This document shows, one piece after another, positions 1-64,000 of a stretch of DNA of 64,000 bases (positions are counted from its first letter, which is position 1; the number at the start of each line of letters is the position of its first letter). Below the pieces are notes generated by a model. The model was not told the DNA's origin. It saw nothing but the letters and a program-made list of their open reading frames with translations, and did no database searches. The stretch is from Tubiluchus corallicola (lineage: Eukaryota > Priapulida > Priapulimorpha > Priapulimorphida > Tubiluchidae), in NCBI GenBank assembly GCA_030141605.1, contig JAQGDQ010000155.1, positions 124,001-188,000 on the forward strand, written 5' to 3'. The position numbers and the translations under genes are program-made.

Positions 1-284
1 CAGGTAATTTTCTTGTTTCATTTTATGACCGCTAAGATGCGTTTGTGATTCTGAGTTTTTGGTTGAATTAAGAAATTGTGAGGCTACATCGTTTCAACTC
101 CAAGGCCTTTACAATTGATGTCATTTTGGAGCGTTCCATCGTTTTGTTTATGCATCTCAAGTTTGCCAGTATTTTTATCGTTGGCCTAGCTTTACGGACA
201 GTGTAAATTACTTAATTTTTAGCTGAAATTTCTTTGCTAAACGCTTTAAAGATCCGGCAAGGAGGTGTGTCGGGCTTGTTTACT

Positions 285-345
285 GTGATTGGTCGAATGA
301 CGTCAGAACCAGCTGACTGCCTGGCGCGTACTGTATCTGGGTTGT
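285..345. promoter_or_regulatory. CCAAT-box and CRE-like cluster near the left edge
   Basis: ATTGG (reverse CCAAT) is followed at once by TGACGTCA (a full CRE half-site pair) and a GC-rich patch with GGCGCG in an otherwise AT-rich region. It lies just downstream of the possible first-exon end at base 3, so it could be a first-intron element of HDHD5. Motif evidence only. Confidence 0.3.
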
Positions 346-799
346 GAAAAGGGCAAGTCAACAGCTATAATAGTAGCAAGTGCCTCGACTGTTTTTTTCA
401 TAACCCTTCAAAATACGTCACACGTTTTAATAACTTCATTTTATCTTGATGGGTTTTAATACACTTTTGAAATTTATGCTGAGGACTAACCCTGGGAATT
501 TAAACCACAAGAAAAAATTTGTGGGTATAAAAGTGTGAAGTCATGAGAATTCTTGTTGCTAGTACGTACTTATATCAGCAAGAATAACAGGCGAAAATGA
601 AACAAACAATGAAATTCGTAGGAAAATAATTGCAACCGATTTTTATTAAATAATTTGATGTTGGTAGAGTAGAAATGTAAATATAACATTTTTATAATTT
701 ATAATATCCATTTGGTTTTCTCAAATGAGAAAACCGCGAGAAGGGGAGGGCAAATGATAAAAACTAAGTTTCGTGATCGCATGCATCATGTTTTTATAG

Positions 800-25513
<24,714 letters not shown>

Positions 25514-26004
25514 TTTTTAGCATAGACTTGTAGTTTAATTGATAATTGTTTGTTATTATTTAAAATAGTGGCTAAGTTGATTGCAAAAGAATTCATTTCT
25601 TTTCCGCTGGATCTTGCACCAGTATGGTGCAGTCTGTCCTTCCTGTGTAAGGTGCTCTTGCTAGGGTTTGCCTGTAATTATGTGGTGCTCGAACCCAAAC
25701 CGCCTTGTTTGTGCCATTAGGTGCAGCGATTTATATTGGCTAGCCGCCATTCAGTGAAATATTGCCGTTCTGTAATCTTTTTAGTCAATTCTGGTTCGAT
25801 TGTGGGAAAGTTTTTTATATTTGCTGTAAATTATTTCTACGTTCCAACTTATTAGCATATTTAGCACTCGTTTGCAGTTGCTAAATTCGAGTTAAAATTA
25901 AGGCTTCAGCATCTTTAACTGTGTAGAATATCAGTGATGTCATCGTAATGTAGAAAGTGAATTTCTGTGTTAAATTTTGTAGAACTTGTTAGACCTTAAT
26001 GACT
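25514..26004 (+). other. Probable start of the HDHD5 3' untranslated region
   Basis: AT-rich sequence with no reading frame. The first AATAAA downstream is at 26032-26037, inside the left end of an AACTCGC-type MITE, so the poly(A) site may be transposon-supplied. An ATTAAA lies farther on near 27,137. The transcript end cannot be fixed from sequence. Confidence 0.4.
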
Positions 26005-26289
26005 CTTTCAGACTTGCGATTTTTTTCACCAAATAAAGTCGCCAAGCAACTCCCAAGAGTGTTCAGGCTAGAGAGAAATATTTACTGGTAGTTACTCTTT
26101 GACAGTTAGCACAAGCTGACACTTCTCTATTCGCTGCGAGAAGTGTCGAGAGTAACTCGCTGAGGCAGTAAGACAGTAACTCAGCTCGCAGCAGCTGTCA
26201 ATTCTTGCAATCTCTTGCCAACTGTAAATTGCATAGCATTTCATGCTTGCGAGCTTGCTGTCGGAGAGAAAACTTGCTAGTCTGAATGC
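26005..26289. repeat. AACTCGC-family MITE, copy 4
   Basis: Left CTTTCAGACTTGCGA, right AACTTGCTAGTCTGAATGC, with the internal blocks CGCTGCGAGAAGTGTCGAGA and GTAACTCGCTGAGGCAGT in family order. It carries an AATAAA (26032-26037) in the plus orientation, downstream of the HDHD5 stop. Confidence 0.85.
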
Positions 26290-26609
26290 ATAGTTAGGCA
26301 GTCCTAAGTCCAAAACTTATAACTCGGTGCTTTTCACCATAACGGTTTTTCTTATGGAAAGCATTGGAGTAGTTTATAAAGTTATAAAGCTCTCCAGTGT
26401 TTTCAACAAGTTGTCAAGTTGACTTACAAAGAATTGTAAATATGGGATAATTGTGTAGGTTTATCCAACTCTTGTGTTACATTACAACTTAAAGTGGAAA
26501 AAGGCTACCATTCATTTTCAGCAGGGCATCACAAATAAGTGCTGTATTTGATTGACAGTTGTGGCAGCTTGTAAATAAGGAAAGAGTTTAGTGACTAAAT
26601 TGTAAACTG

Positions 26610-26735
26610 TATGATTCTTGATGGTTACTGTAAGCTGCATGTATGAAATGCAGGTTTCTTGATGACAGTCACGATAAACTGAATGTATGAAATGCAGGTA
26701 TCTTGATGACAGTTACTGTAAGCTACATGTTTGCT
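26610..26735. repeat. Short tandem repeat, about 57-bp unit, 2-3 copies
   Basis: Repeated TTCTTGATG....GT.A.TGTAAGCT and GCATGTATGAAATGCAGGT blocks in direct order. Confidence 0.75.
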
Positions 26736-27403
26736 AGCTTTTCTGCTTTGTCAGGTTGGGGGCTTTGTCTCTGATGAAGCAATAACGATCAAGTTATTTA
26801 GTGTCTAATACCACAGAACTAGCCCTTATGTGATGTTATACATTGTCTTGTTTTCTTAACAAGTTTTGCCTCTCACTATATGATGGAACAATGAACATAT
26901 TTATAGTTGACAGGTCGGGCAGATGTAGTAATGAGTTTAACCTTTAACCTCTTAAACTTTCTCTGTATTTATCCAGAACAAAAATCGTGCATTTACACCA
27001 AGTTGCTGGTATGTGTTTTCATAACGCCAAAGTTGCAGCATCCAAATTTGAAGGTGGGCTACATACATTCATTCTACTGTGCAGACTGAGAAAATCGGAT
27101 TAACTTATATTTTATTTGTATGTCTTGTGCAGTTGTATTAAAGGGTAACTAAATTATTTTCTATTTAATGTAATTATAGTATGCGAATCATGTAAATGTT
27201 TACCTGTTGACTTAGTCTATTGTTTATGTCTTCTGCAAAGGCATCTATTTACATACTTAATTTGATAACTGCTGCTTTTGGGTAATTTTGTTGTTTAATT
27301 TGGTCCTACTCGCTCAATGCTAATGGTGTTAAAAGCAATTTGCTGTGACAGATTTCAAGTATCAAAAATCACTTGAATTGTTTGCAAAGTGTTTCCAAAG
27401 ATC

Positions 27404-27512
27404 TAACAATGTGACAAGATTACAAGGTCACACACAATGTGACAAGATTACAAAGTCACACACAATGTGAACAAGATTACAAAGTCACACACAATGTGAA
27501 AAGATGTGACAC
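27404..27512. repeat. 27-28-bp tandem repeat, 4 copies
   Basis: Direct repeats of ACAATGTGACAAGATTACAA followed by AGTCACAC, the last copy degenerate. Confidence 0.85.
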
Positions 27513-29610
27513 ACAGTAGCTATGGAGAGCCATCTAGATTTGATTCTTTATTTTGTTTTGCTTAGTTCTTATTCTTTATGCATTGTTGTGATAATGGATG
27601 CTTCATTGTGTATATATTGTGGAGATGTGATGCAGGTATTCAGTTTGCTTATTTCTGCCACTGATTAGTTTGAGTTTCAATTTAATTTTGGGAAGCACAG
27701 AATCCATAACATGCCACTTATATATTATATTTACCTTCATTTAATGATAAATGCATTATACAGTGACATATCTAAATGCTTGGCGTGTGCTGTGTTAATA
27801 GTTTTACTTGTGCATATTGTCTAATTCTTAAGCTCACTGTAAATGGCCTACCTAGCATATTCTTTACATAATTTATCATTTTAGCTTGTAATAGAGTTAT
27901 GATCTTTAATATATCCTGCTGCGAATTTTTACTTCAAAACGTTGAATTTTGAACTCTTTTTAGTAGCTTTCTTAAGAAATGTTACTGTAGAGCAATTGCA
28001 AGAATTATTATGACAAAGTGTAGGCTAGAGTTCAGAAATTAATAGAGCAAAGCATTCCATCTTGTATCATTTTATTTGGCTTGCTACTGATATTTGCAAA
28101 ATTCATATAAAATATGTAAGTTGTAAAAGCCATCTGAATGTGGGCTGTGTTTCAGAATGATCGTAAGTGCGTACCAAGTCTGCCAGCCCATAAGATACCT
28201 AACAACCTAGCTAAGTTAACTTGTTGCAAGTCGTTGTAATGATTATTATTGTTGATATTGATATATTAATAAGATAACTTTATTAAGTAGTAAACAGCAA
28301 TTGTTACCAGTTCATGATTTTTATATTGGACCGTTTCTTTTATGACTTTTAAATAATTTTTTCCAGATTACTACAATTACAATAATTTAGCAAGTAATAC
28401 TTGTAAACTTTAATTATCTTTGAGTGATGCAACATCTTCTTCCACTTCCATTGAGTTATAATGAGTTATAAACACATAGTTATGTTTTGGCCTTCAAAGG
28501 TACAAAGTCATTTCTTTCTCCTGCGATGAACTCGTCAACGTTTGAGCCAAGTAATCATTCTCACTGCTGTGGAATGTAGTCGAATTCTTGAAACATTATG
28601 TACAGATCAAAGCTCTAATATAGATTAATATTAAATTTTCAATTTTACTAGTAAATAATTTCAATTAATAGTACTTGACACTATAGTCCTGCGAATGTAA
28701 AAGTGTTCACTAATTGCTAATAGAGTAAAGGTATCTATAAAGGCCACTATAAAATGCATGCCCTATTTGGAATTTAAGGATCATCAGCCATCGCGTCGTG
28801 CATAAGTGAATGGAACATAAATAAATTACTACTGACTAGGATGTATGTTAACGAGCTGTTGAAACTAAAAATATAATTAAAGACGAGTGAACAGTAAAGG
28901 CAAGTACATAAAAGATATTAGATGTGATTTGTAAAACAAGTTGATCGTGTTGATCTCGCAAACAGACACTTTTTATTGATGCCGGTTTGCTCGCCACTGG
29001 TGGTGAAGAGGATCGAGCGTAATCACGGTCTACATTAAGAGAAGAATAAACTTAAATTGACCCGAACGCGCTGCTATATTTCAACGTTGTATTTTTATCT
29101 TTTGTTGGTTACTATGGTCGCTGTTGCAAGTGTAACAGTAGTTTTGTTTCAAAGAATCATTTTTTCCGTTTACACAGATTAAAACTATGTAAGTTATTTT
29201 TTCTGAGGCTGATTCACTCTGTTATTGGTCTTAATTGAGTTGTGGCAAGCATGGTAAACTCAGTTGATTTCTTGCTTAGCCTGTTTATCTTTAGGTTTGG
29301 AGCTTTGCTCTTTCAACCTCATAACTCATGTTCATAAATCATAAGTCACATTGATTGCCATTATTTTTTCCAGACCATTGAAAGCTTTCTTTGGCACGAT
29401 TATTTATTTTACTATATTAATTTGTTAATTTAAACGCTGTTGTGCTTCCTGATTTTGTTGGTAGCCTAAAGCTTGGCAAGGCACTAACTTAGTAACTATT
29501 TTTAGTAAAAATAAATTTGTTTCAGTGGCAACATTAGCATCTGTATTTTTGATATCGCACTTCAGAAAGTAAAGGATACATTTTCAATTTATTTTGCTTC
29601 CGTTATGGTT
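27513..29610. other. Intergenic, nothing recognised
   Basis: AT-rich sequence between HDHD5 and the zinc-finger pair. No RNA gene, reading frame over 60 codons or repeat copy that I can support. A promoter for the zinc-finger locus is expected near its right end but shows no clear motif. Confidence 0.45.
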
Positions 29611-29612
29611 TA

Positions 29613-30449
29613 GTGCTAATTATAGAATCGTTTGCAGTATTTTATTTCAAATGCACAGCTTGCTCTGAGTGCTTCACAAATGAAGAAATTTTTTTCTGTC
29701 ATGCAAGGACCTGCCACTGCAAGTTGCTGATGTGTGCAGGTCAGGATCCACAGTTTGAAATGGCTTCACTTCAAGAGGTTGGACAGTCTGGCCGGGGTTT
29801 TAAATCCGGTCATATGATAGTGGAAGCTTCGGCGACTCATGAGCAGCTGAATCAGGAAACAGGGAACGAGATCAAGTCGCTGGAAAGAGTGAAACTTCAG
29901 ATGATGTCATTGTGTTAGACAATGAAAATGATGACAATGCAAAGGCCAATGAACGCATTGAGCAAGCAAGCTCTGCTGATGATAGTTTGGCATTAGAACC
30001 AGTGGAAGCTAAGACCTCGCTTTTGAAAGTAGCACAAGATTTTAGTGGCCCCAATTCCAACGAAACTGTAGATTCTTGTTATTCAACAAGTTTAGCTTTC
30101 TGTCCGAATTTCAATGTTGCTTTTTTGCTATGAATCTCATCAGTGTTAGGGTCTCCTACAAACTATGGTCGACAAGTAGCTTCCAAAACAAGAGAAGGTC
30201 AGAAATTTGAAGCTTCATCTTTGCCTCATGTCTCCTCCATACGGGAAGAACTGCAAGGCATAATTGACAAGTAAAAGCTCTTCCGAGAACGAAAAAACTG
30301 ATGACAATAGTTGCGCACACTTGCGATATGAAAAGAGAGCCACCCTTTACTCTCCCATGCCGGGGGAACACGCGTATCAAGTGGGTTTCTGTGCAATTGG
30401 TGTAAAAAGTATTTTAGTTCTCCGGTCTCGTTGGAGCGAGTGTTTGTGT
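29613..30449 (+). pseudogene. Frame-broken paralogue of the downstream zinc-finger gene
   Basis: The first open frame (29613-29918) encodes FKCTACSECFTNEEIFFCHA then RTCHCKLLMCAGQD, clearly homologous to the start of the intact gene at 31,161 (FKCTACSECFMQEDIFFAHT). The frame shifts near 29,880 into an acidic stretch (DDVIVLDNENDDNAK) that runs to 30,131. The zinc-finger segment reappears in another frame at about 30,352-30,449 as GGTRVSSGFLCNWCKKYF, then loses homology and hits TAA. The first finger therefore lacks both histidines and the second finger is absent. It could be a set of alternative exons, but at least two shifts and the truncated finger favour a pseudogene. Confidence 0.6.
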
Positions 30450-30559
30450 GGTAATAATTCTTTCACGTAAGTCATTTTTGAAAAAAATAGTGTTTCCTGT
30501 CATTGTTTTAGAGAATAGATTGTTTTGACCTACAGTTTAAGATCCGGTTTTGCTTTAAG
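30448..30559. mobile_element. Right-end fragment of TTAA MITE subfamily 1
   Basis: GTGGTAATAATTCTTTCACG, then GTAAGTCATTTTTGAAAAA and GATCCGGTTTTGCTTTAAG, align with 16,452-16,560. The fragment begins where zinc-finger homology of the paralogue ends. The left half of the element is missing. Confidence 0.7.
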
Positions 30560-31097
30560 GTTATCTTTAAGGTTAAGGTTACAGCAACTTGACAGGATGT
30601 CGCAAAATTATGACCCTTATACTTAAAGTTATCACAAGTCGATATAATGTATTAAATGAGTTTTTTAATATTATCCTGTATTTGTTTACAGTATGATGGT
30701 ACAGATTGGATGTTGAGATTCTGGTTACTGAGCAGCTTGAGCTGCTCATTGCTCACATGATGACATAATATTTCACATGTGGTAGTGCTTATAAAAATGT
30801 GGTGATACTGAAAACAGGATAATGGTGATTTTGTCTGCCCTAAGCATTTACTTTAAATAAATCTTGCTGCAAAGTTTTTTCATTTCGAAAGAAAAAATTC
30901 CATTTTACAGTTTAGTATTGTTTTCATTTTGAATTACACATTGTATGGGGGCAGGCAATGTGACCCTCAGCCTTTTGTCCTCGTTTCATCACACAATTGC
31001 TTTCTACAATTTGTAACTCTGTTGGGTTTGATTTGAAATTTAGACCACTGATAAGGTTTAGTCTCTAGATTTACATTCACTATTCAATCTATTTCAG

Positions 31098-31160
31098 AGC
31101 ACTAAGGCGAAGTCAGCATCTTGGAAATTTTGAAAGCGTCAATCCCTATCTTGTCAAAAA
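31098..31160 (+). other. 5' untranslated part of the zinc-finger gene's last exon
   Basis: A consensus acceptor (CTATTTCAG ending at 31,097) precedes 63 untranslated bases before the ATG, suggesting one or more upstream 5' exons that I cannot locate. Confidence 0.4.
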
Positions 31161-31994
31161 ATGGAGTCTGAAATCGTCATTTATTTTAAGTGCACTGCTT
31201 GTTCGGAGTGCTTCATGCAAGAGGACATATTCTTTGCTCATACGAGAACTTGGCACTGCAAGGTCCTCATCTGCGAAGGTCAAAACCCGGCCGAGGGATT
31301 TGGGGATGCAGATAGTTTGCCAGTAGCCATTAATCGATCACGGAGTGATAGTGCTGTGGTAAAAAGTGAAAGTGATCCAAGCGACTATGTTCCGATGGAC
31401 AGCATGCAAACAGTTTCTGCACCGGGTCCTTTGACTAGTTTACCTGTACCGCCCGATGATATTGCCATTCTAGGGGGACCAAGTGGCAATGATATTGACA
31501 TCAAGGATGAGCAAGTCAGTGACGTAGATGCGCTGATGCAGAAATTCGCTTCCGAGACCCACTTTCAAGACTTTGCCAAAGAGGACCGCCGTTTGAACAT
31601 GATAGCCCGGCGTGGCAGCCGTGGTGCGGTGACAATTCCGAGTGTGTCGCATGCACTGCTGTCCCCTCGTTTCCCAGCAGTGCAGAGTCGCCCGCGTGTC
31701 ACGATTCGTCGTTCCACCGCCAAAGGCTCTCCGCCCAGTGCATCAAAGAAAAAACGGATGCCAACACCTACTACTCCAGAGGGAGCCATGGGCGGAGTTG
31801 GGGGACAGCGGGTAAGCGGGTTTTTGTGCAACTGGTGCAAGAAGTATTTTGGGACACATGCTAGCTTGACGGTACACGAGAGAATTCATACTGGGGTCCG
31901 TCCATATCAATGCGCGTATTGCCCAAAGTCATTCACTCAGAAGATACATTGCACGAGACATGAGATGAGTGTTCACGGCATAAGCAGTAGCTGA
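31161..31994 (+). CDS. C2H2 zinc-finger protein, 277 residues, coding region in one exon
   Basis: ATG in AAAAAATGGAG context, stop TGA at 31992-31994. Residues about 9-35 form an N-terminal Cys/His-rich module (FKCTACSECFMQEDIFFAHT...WHCKVLIC) shared with the upstream paralogue. The middle is disordered, Ser/Pro-rich, then basic (KGSPPSASKKKRMPTPTTP). Two tandem C2H2 fingers close the protein: C223-x2-C226-x12-H239-x3-H243 and C251-x2-C254-x12-H267-x4-H272, joined by a near-consensus linker (TGVRPYQ). It is probably a nuclear DNA-binding regulator; two fingers alone give limited specificity, so partner binding through the N-terminal module is plausible (inference). I do not recognise an orthologue. 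It is tail-to-tail with the Cav1 gene. Confidence 0.85.
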   Translation: MESEIVIYFKCTACSECFMQEDIFFAHTRTWHCKVLICEGQNPAEGFGDADSLPVAINRSRSDSAVVKSESDPSDYVPMDSMQTVSAPGPLTSLPVPPDDIAILGGPSGNDIDIKDEQVSDVDALMQKFASETHFQDFAKEDRRLNMIARRGSRGAVTIPSVSHALLSPRFPAVQSRPRVTIRRSTAKGSPPSASKKKRMPTPTTPEGAMGGVGGQRVSGFLCNWCKKYFGTHASLTVHERIHTGVRPYQCAYCPKSFTQKIHCTRHEMSVHGISSS

Positions 31995-32231
31995 GATGTT
32001 GCGATTTATCATTTTCACTACATATCTCGATTGCATATGTATATAGTTTCCTAGGAGGACGACTCAGATGTTGTTGATGATGTTAGAGATACATACTCAC
32101 TGATCTGTGTTACGTTACAGATGGTTTTCGTTTGATACATTGTAATAGTGAACTCTTCTAATGGATTTTTCTGGTTTGTAAAAATCAATCCATATAGAAA
32201 GAATGGTACTGTCAAGGTGGCACTTTTTGCG

Positions 32232-32237
32232 AATAAA
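32232..32237 (+). terminator. Candidate poly(A) signal of the zinc-finger gene
   Basis: AATAAA 238 bases after the stop codon in TTGCGAATAAAGTTGG. An ATTAAA near 33,222 could serve a longer form. Confidence 0.5.
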
Positions 32238-33960
32238 GTTGGCGGTGTTGATTTCCTATTTGCAATGGTTGTTTGATATTGATGGAATGGGTTCATTTCT
32301 GTTACTCACATAGGTGTTGTTCTTCTACTCCTGGATGTCAGGCAGTTTGGTTCAGCAGTCACAAGTACCAAGATGGAAGATGTACTCAATGCTGCCTCGT
32401 GCAAACTTAAAAAAGAAGTAGGCTAACGGTCAAGCATTTTTAAGGAAGTAGCTTTCTAGCATTAGTCTGGCATTCATTTGAATTTATATGTAAAACAGAT
32501 TTAGTCACGGTGCTGCTCATGTAAATGTGCGAGTATTAGGGGTACGTATACTTTGGAGAACTGACAGTTCACCTTAGATCCGCGACCATTACTCATGCAT
32601 TTGCAGCATCTTTTAAATACAAAGTTGAAGGCATTATACCTGGAAAGAACACAAGTTTTTTTATTTTGCAGTTCCAAGTATCACACATGAATGTCAATTG
32701 ATGCAAGCCATGCATTGAACATGTCTGTTTGGTTTGAAGTAACAGTTCAAGAGTCACAGCGTCTGTACAACTTATACGACGCGCCCATTTACGGCGTTAT
32801 GCGACATTTTATTAAGCTTTGTTGGGTTCTTAGTTTAAAACCTAGTTTGGCTGCACAGAATTTGCCAAAAGCTAGGACAGGTAGGGTACCATATTTTTAC
32901 TAAATGTGTACAGACCTTCACCACAGTTTTTATTTTATTAGAAGTTAACAAATTTTATTGAGTGACAAATGCTGTCCATTCAACTCCATTGTTTATACCA
33001 TGGACACAGTTTTAATTTTCATTTCCATGTCGAACGATTATTATAGTGATAATCATTGCGGAGAATAGCCTTGAAGCTTTATTGCGTGAAGTGTTGTAAA
33101 GTATTTTTTCAACATTTTTATTTACATATTGTGTACAAGTGTTTTCGTTTCTGTTTTAGAAGTTGTATCTTTTATTTATTGTATTATATACGTATTATTG
33201 CACGTTTTTTCACTTTAAACAATTAAATGAGCATGTTTGTATGATAAAAAATACAAGCATTATTGATGTTTAGACTTTATTGTACAGCATAAACAGAAAA
33301 AATACAAGAATGGGTCTAAAAAGTGGTACCACCGACACAGAAATTTAATAAAATTTAACTCACCAGTAACAAATAGATGTATATTCTGTTTTGCAAATTA
33401 CAATTCGATTTAATTCAATTTAGTTTTATTAGATTCACTTATTTCACATACAGGTTTAACAACAATGTATGTGACAAGCCTTGGTTAACAATATGAACGC
33501 TTTAAAGTAACCATGTATGCAACTGAGAGTGGAATTACAGGAAAATGCCAAAAGAATTTCACACACAACAGAAATCATAAAATTGATACACCTTAATGGC
33601 ATAACGTTGGGTTGAGGGAGATCCTTTCACAGGGGCTGCATGGTGTCTAGTCCTGAAATGCTACAGTTGTGTCGGCAAGATAATAAACTATACAAAAATC
33701 AACTTAGGTTATGATATAAACAGCGCAGTGGCACGCAGCTTATTAACAAGTCAATAAAAACATTTCAGACATAATTACACACAAGTAACAAAAGTAAACG
33801 ACAACAATTCGCAAGCAATGGTCTCTCATAAATTACCCACACAGCCATAGGGGTGCAGTAAGAGATCATGAAGAAGAGCATATTTAATAGCGGATAATTC
33901 TTGCTCCTTTATCGCATTTGTTCATCGTTGTGGATCAAGCCATTTTCCTGGTAACATTTG
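32238..33960. other. Convergent 3' region between zinc-finger and Cav1 genes
   Basis: No coding potential seen. On the minus strand an AATAAA at 33276-33281 is one candidate for the distal end of the Cav1 3' untranslated region, which would then be about 2.9 kb long and contain two MITEs. Nearer ends are possible. Confidence 0.35.
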
Positions 33961-33963
33961 CCT

Positions 33964-34361
33964 TTAAAGGAAAAGACAAGTCGCTTAGCACTCTGGGTTT
34001 ATTTTACTATTATCACTTAAATTTAGAAAAATACGACAAAGAAATGTGGAAAAAACTGTCTATGAAGCGTAAAATTAATTTATACTACCATTGCATCAAG
34101 TTATACTTTTGACGGAAATTGACAGTGCGTTGCTTTTGTTCAGTCAATGAACGACGTCATTAGTGGAAAAATTGGCGTTTACAATTTGGAGCACCCAAGC
34201 GTGAAGTGATCGCTGCTTTAAAGTGGTTTTACTAATTAAACGAGGCGCTTATCACACTTTTATTACTAAATCTTTCTAACATTTTTCATAAATATTTAAA
34301 AATAAGCTTCCCAGAAAGCAATCTTAAACCATCTTCCCAGAAAGCTTGACCTTTCCTTTAA
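33964..34361. mobile_element. TTAA-flanked MITE, subfamily 2, short copy
   Basis: 398 bases from TTAAAGGAAAAGACAAGTCG to CTTGACCTTTCCTTTAA. The body is collinear with the copy at 19,435 but lacks the minisatellite. Confidence 0.85.
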
Positions 34362-34507
34362 CAGAAAATTGCTTAGTGATGAATGATTTAACCTCAACTG
34401 CTTTAAATAATATTGACAAAGTGCTGCAAAAAATAAGTGAAAAACAGTCTGTCTAAAAAGCAGAATTGTATATCATCTTTGTCATAGTCAGTCAGAACTT
34501 ATGACAT

Positions 34508-34676
34508 ATTCATCCTAGCGAATTTTTCCAGGAAGTAAACTTGCTAAGTAACTCACAAACATATTGAGACTAGAGATCAAAACTTGCTCTGAGTTACTCT
34601 CTGATATTAGCTGTGAGTCAACACTTCTATTCAAATGCGAGAAGTGTAGAGAGTAGCTCGCTTGCTAGTCTGAATG
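34508..34676. repeat. AACTCGC-family MITE, copy 5, internally deleted
   Basis: ATTCATCCTAGCGAATTTTT at the left, CTCGCTTGCTAGTCTGAATG at the right, with AACTTGCTCTGAGTTACTCT in between. The central 120 bases of the family are missing. Confidence 0.75.
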
Positions 34677-34679
34677 GGA

Positions 34680-36192
34680 ACTCTGAATATCATTCCAATT
34701 TTGGTATCAGAAGCCAGCAAGAAACCAGTAGCCAAATAAACAAGTCTGCCTTTAATCAAGTGAGTAATTAACCCACTGAAACATGGCATGTACTGTGGTA
34801 TGCAAAGCTACTCGAATTAGAGAGGTTGTCAAAACAAAAGCAAGAAAGAAAACGCCACTTAACACGTGTTTTTTCATTGACATGTAAATCGTTTTTCAGC
34901 ATGACAAGCCTAGTAAAGCTATAGTCAAAGAAGCGAACGTCATTACTTAAACGCAAGTTTATCAAGAAAATTTGAGATCCCTGTGAAGAAAACATCAGCA
35001 ACAAGCAACAACAAAACGTGTGCTGTAACCTGACATGTAGCATAGAAGTATAATCATTTTGAGTTACAGTACTCAAGATTCATTATTTAATCCATGACGG
35101 CATATTCCCAGTGCCAACTATTATAAAAAGGAATGAAGTACCATCATCCAGGGGAACGTATGTACAACGATAACGAGCACGCACAACGACTATAAACAAC
35201 AGTCTTAGTTGGGACGGTATATACACAACAATTAAGTCACAGAGTAAAAAAGCGAGACGAAGGCATTTAACGTACAAACTGATATGCTTGCCAAGCGGAA
35301 CCACGAACGATCAATAATGCGCGACTTGGAGTCACGTGTCCAAGAAAAGGCAAAAAGTTGTCCTCTTGCAGTCATAGCACCAATCGGTAGCTATCAGCAA
35401 ATGGCACGGCACACGAACGCTTTCTCACGGCATACAATAGATTTCTCACAGCGTCACACCCACACAGAAACCCGTCATTCTGTGAATGAGGTTTAGTCCT
35501 ACCTGCGACTATCATGGACTGAATGTTGTAAGCGCAGATGTAAGAAAAATGTTCCTCTGATCACGTAACGAAGTTTGCTCAATGGAAAGTTAGTGAACAT
35601 GGCGAATGAAAATGCCCAGTTGCAGTTAATAACACGGAACTTTGGAGTGTGTTCAAATTATAAAAATTCACACCGGTTTACTAAAGCCATTCTTGGAGAA
35701 GACAAGAAAATCCAAATTTATCGGATAACTAAGAATTGTCAAGAACAGAAATAATGTTGGATTTTGTATATATGGACCAAAATGCTTACTAGGAGCATTC
35801 CTTGCATGCAGGACTTTTCGCCAGAAGCTTCCAGAAAAAGGAAAACTCTCTTGGGCACTGTAACAAGAAAATTGTCGGAATGCAACAGTTACTGACACGA
35901 TATTACTATAAACATTTCCGGCATTAATGTGCATCTATAAACACTGATCGTACGCTCACCTCATTGTAAACATGAGTAGACAGCTCCACACAGAGTAGCC
36001 ATTCACGCCTGCATGCTAATTGAGAAGCATGATCTTATATATTGCGACAGCTTATAGGTACCATATAAATACCGCACGAACCAGCAACGTTAAACAGTGC
36101 GTAGTCATGGCAACCCACAAAAATGCCTCACACGACGTGTTTCCATGTGTAACTTGATTGTGGTGAACAGAACAACTATTGTTAAGCTGATG
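34680..36192. other. Probable Cav1 3' untranslated region, nothing else recognised
   Basis: Sequence immediately downstream (minus strand) of the Cav1 stop. Short frames here lack domains or conservation hallmarks. Confidence 0.4.
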
Positions 36193-63821
<27,629 letters not shown>

Positions 63822-64000
63822 CTATGACCAAAGAGAACAAGATTACACTTGCACTTTAGCTTTTGATATACAGGTATTGCTTTATTATGTAAAACTTTTA
63901 TAACAGTAATTAATTCGTAGCTAATTTTGATAACAAATTAATTATAATTATAAGAAAATTAAAGTTAACTAATTAAAAATCATAAGTGACAAGGAGAACA

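Overview
The window is animal nuclear DNA: AT-rich, with multi-exon genes split by GT-AG introns of up to about 7 kb, abundant non-autonomous DNA transposons, SINEs and minisatellites, and no bacterial gene organisation. The two recognisable conserved genes and the VTTL carboxyl terminus of the calcium channel fit a bilaterian, most likely an invertebrate with intermediate-size introns. I cannot name the species from sequence alone.

Layout. (1) About 1-25,513, plus strand: nearly all of an HDHD5 (CECR5) orthologue, a HAD-superfamily phosphatase-like protein. Nine coding exons join in one frame, carry all four HAD motifs and end at a stop at 25,511-25,513; only the N-terminal exon(s) lie before or at the left edge. 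(2) About 29,600-32,240, plus strand: an intact 277-residue C2H2 zinc-finger gene preceded by a frame-broken paralogue whose zinc finger is cut off by a transposon fragment. (3) 63,821 down to 36,193, minus strand: the 3' half of an L-type voltage-gated calcium channel alpha-1 (Cav1) gene. Eighteen exons join in a single frame, giving 1,208 residues from the end of the last S6 segment through EF-hand, pre-IQ, IQ and the distal regulatory domain to VTTL. This tail is much longer than in vertebrate Cav1 channels because it carries extra repeat-rich exons. A nineteenth exon (41,007-41,843) looks like an alternative last exon that would replace the distal regulatory domain.

Between and inside the genes are repeats: at least five copies of an AACTCGC-rich inverted-repeat MITE (one grown into a 102-bp tandem array), four or five copies of a TTAA-flanked MITE family (one holding a 59-bp minisatellite), hAT-like and mariner/pogo-like MITEs, SINE-like sequences with 5S-rRNA-like or tRNA-like heads, a fold-back element with a tRNA-like core, and a decayed transposon gene with a dense array of heat-shock-element motifs upstream of its start. 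The most interesting observations are the Cav1 tail architecture, its alternative last exon and this heat-shock-element array.

All exon boundaries were read by eye from splice consensus and frame continuity; no alignment or expression data were available.
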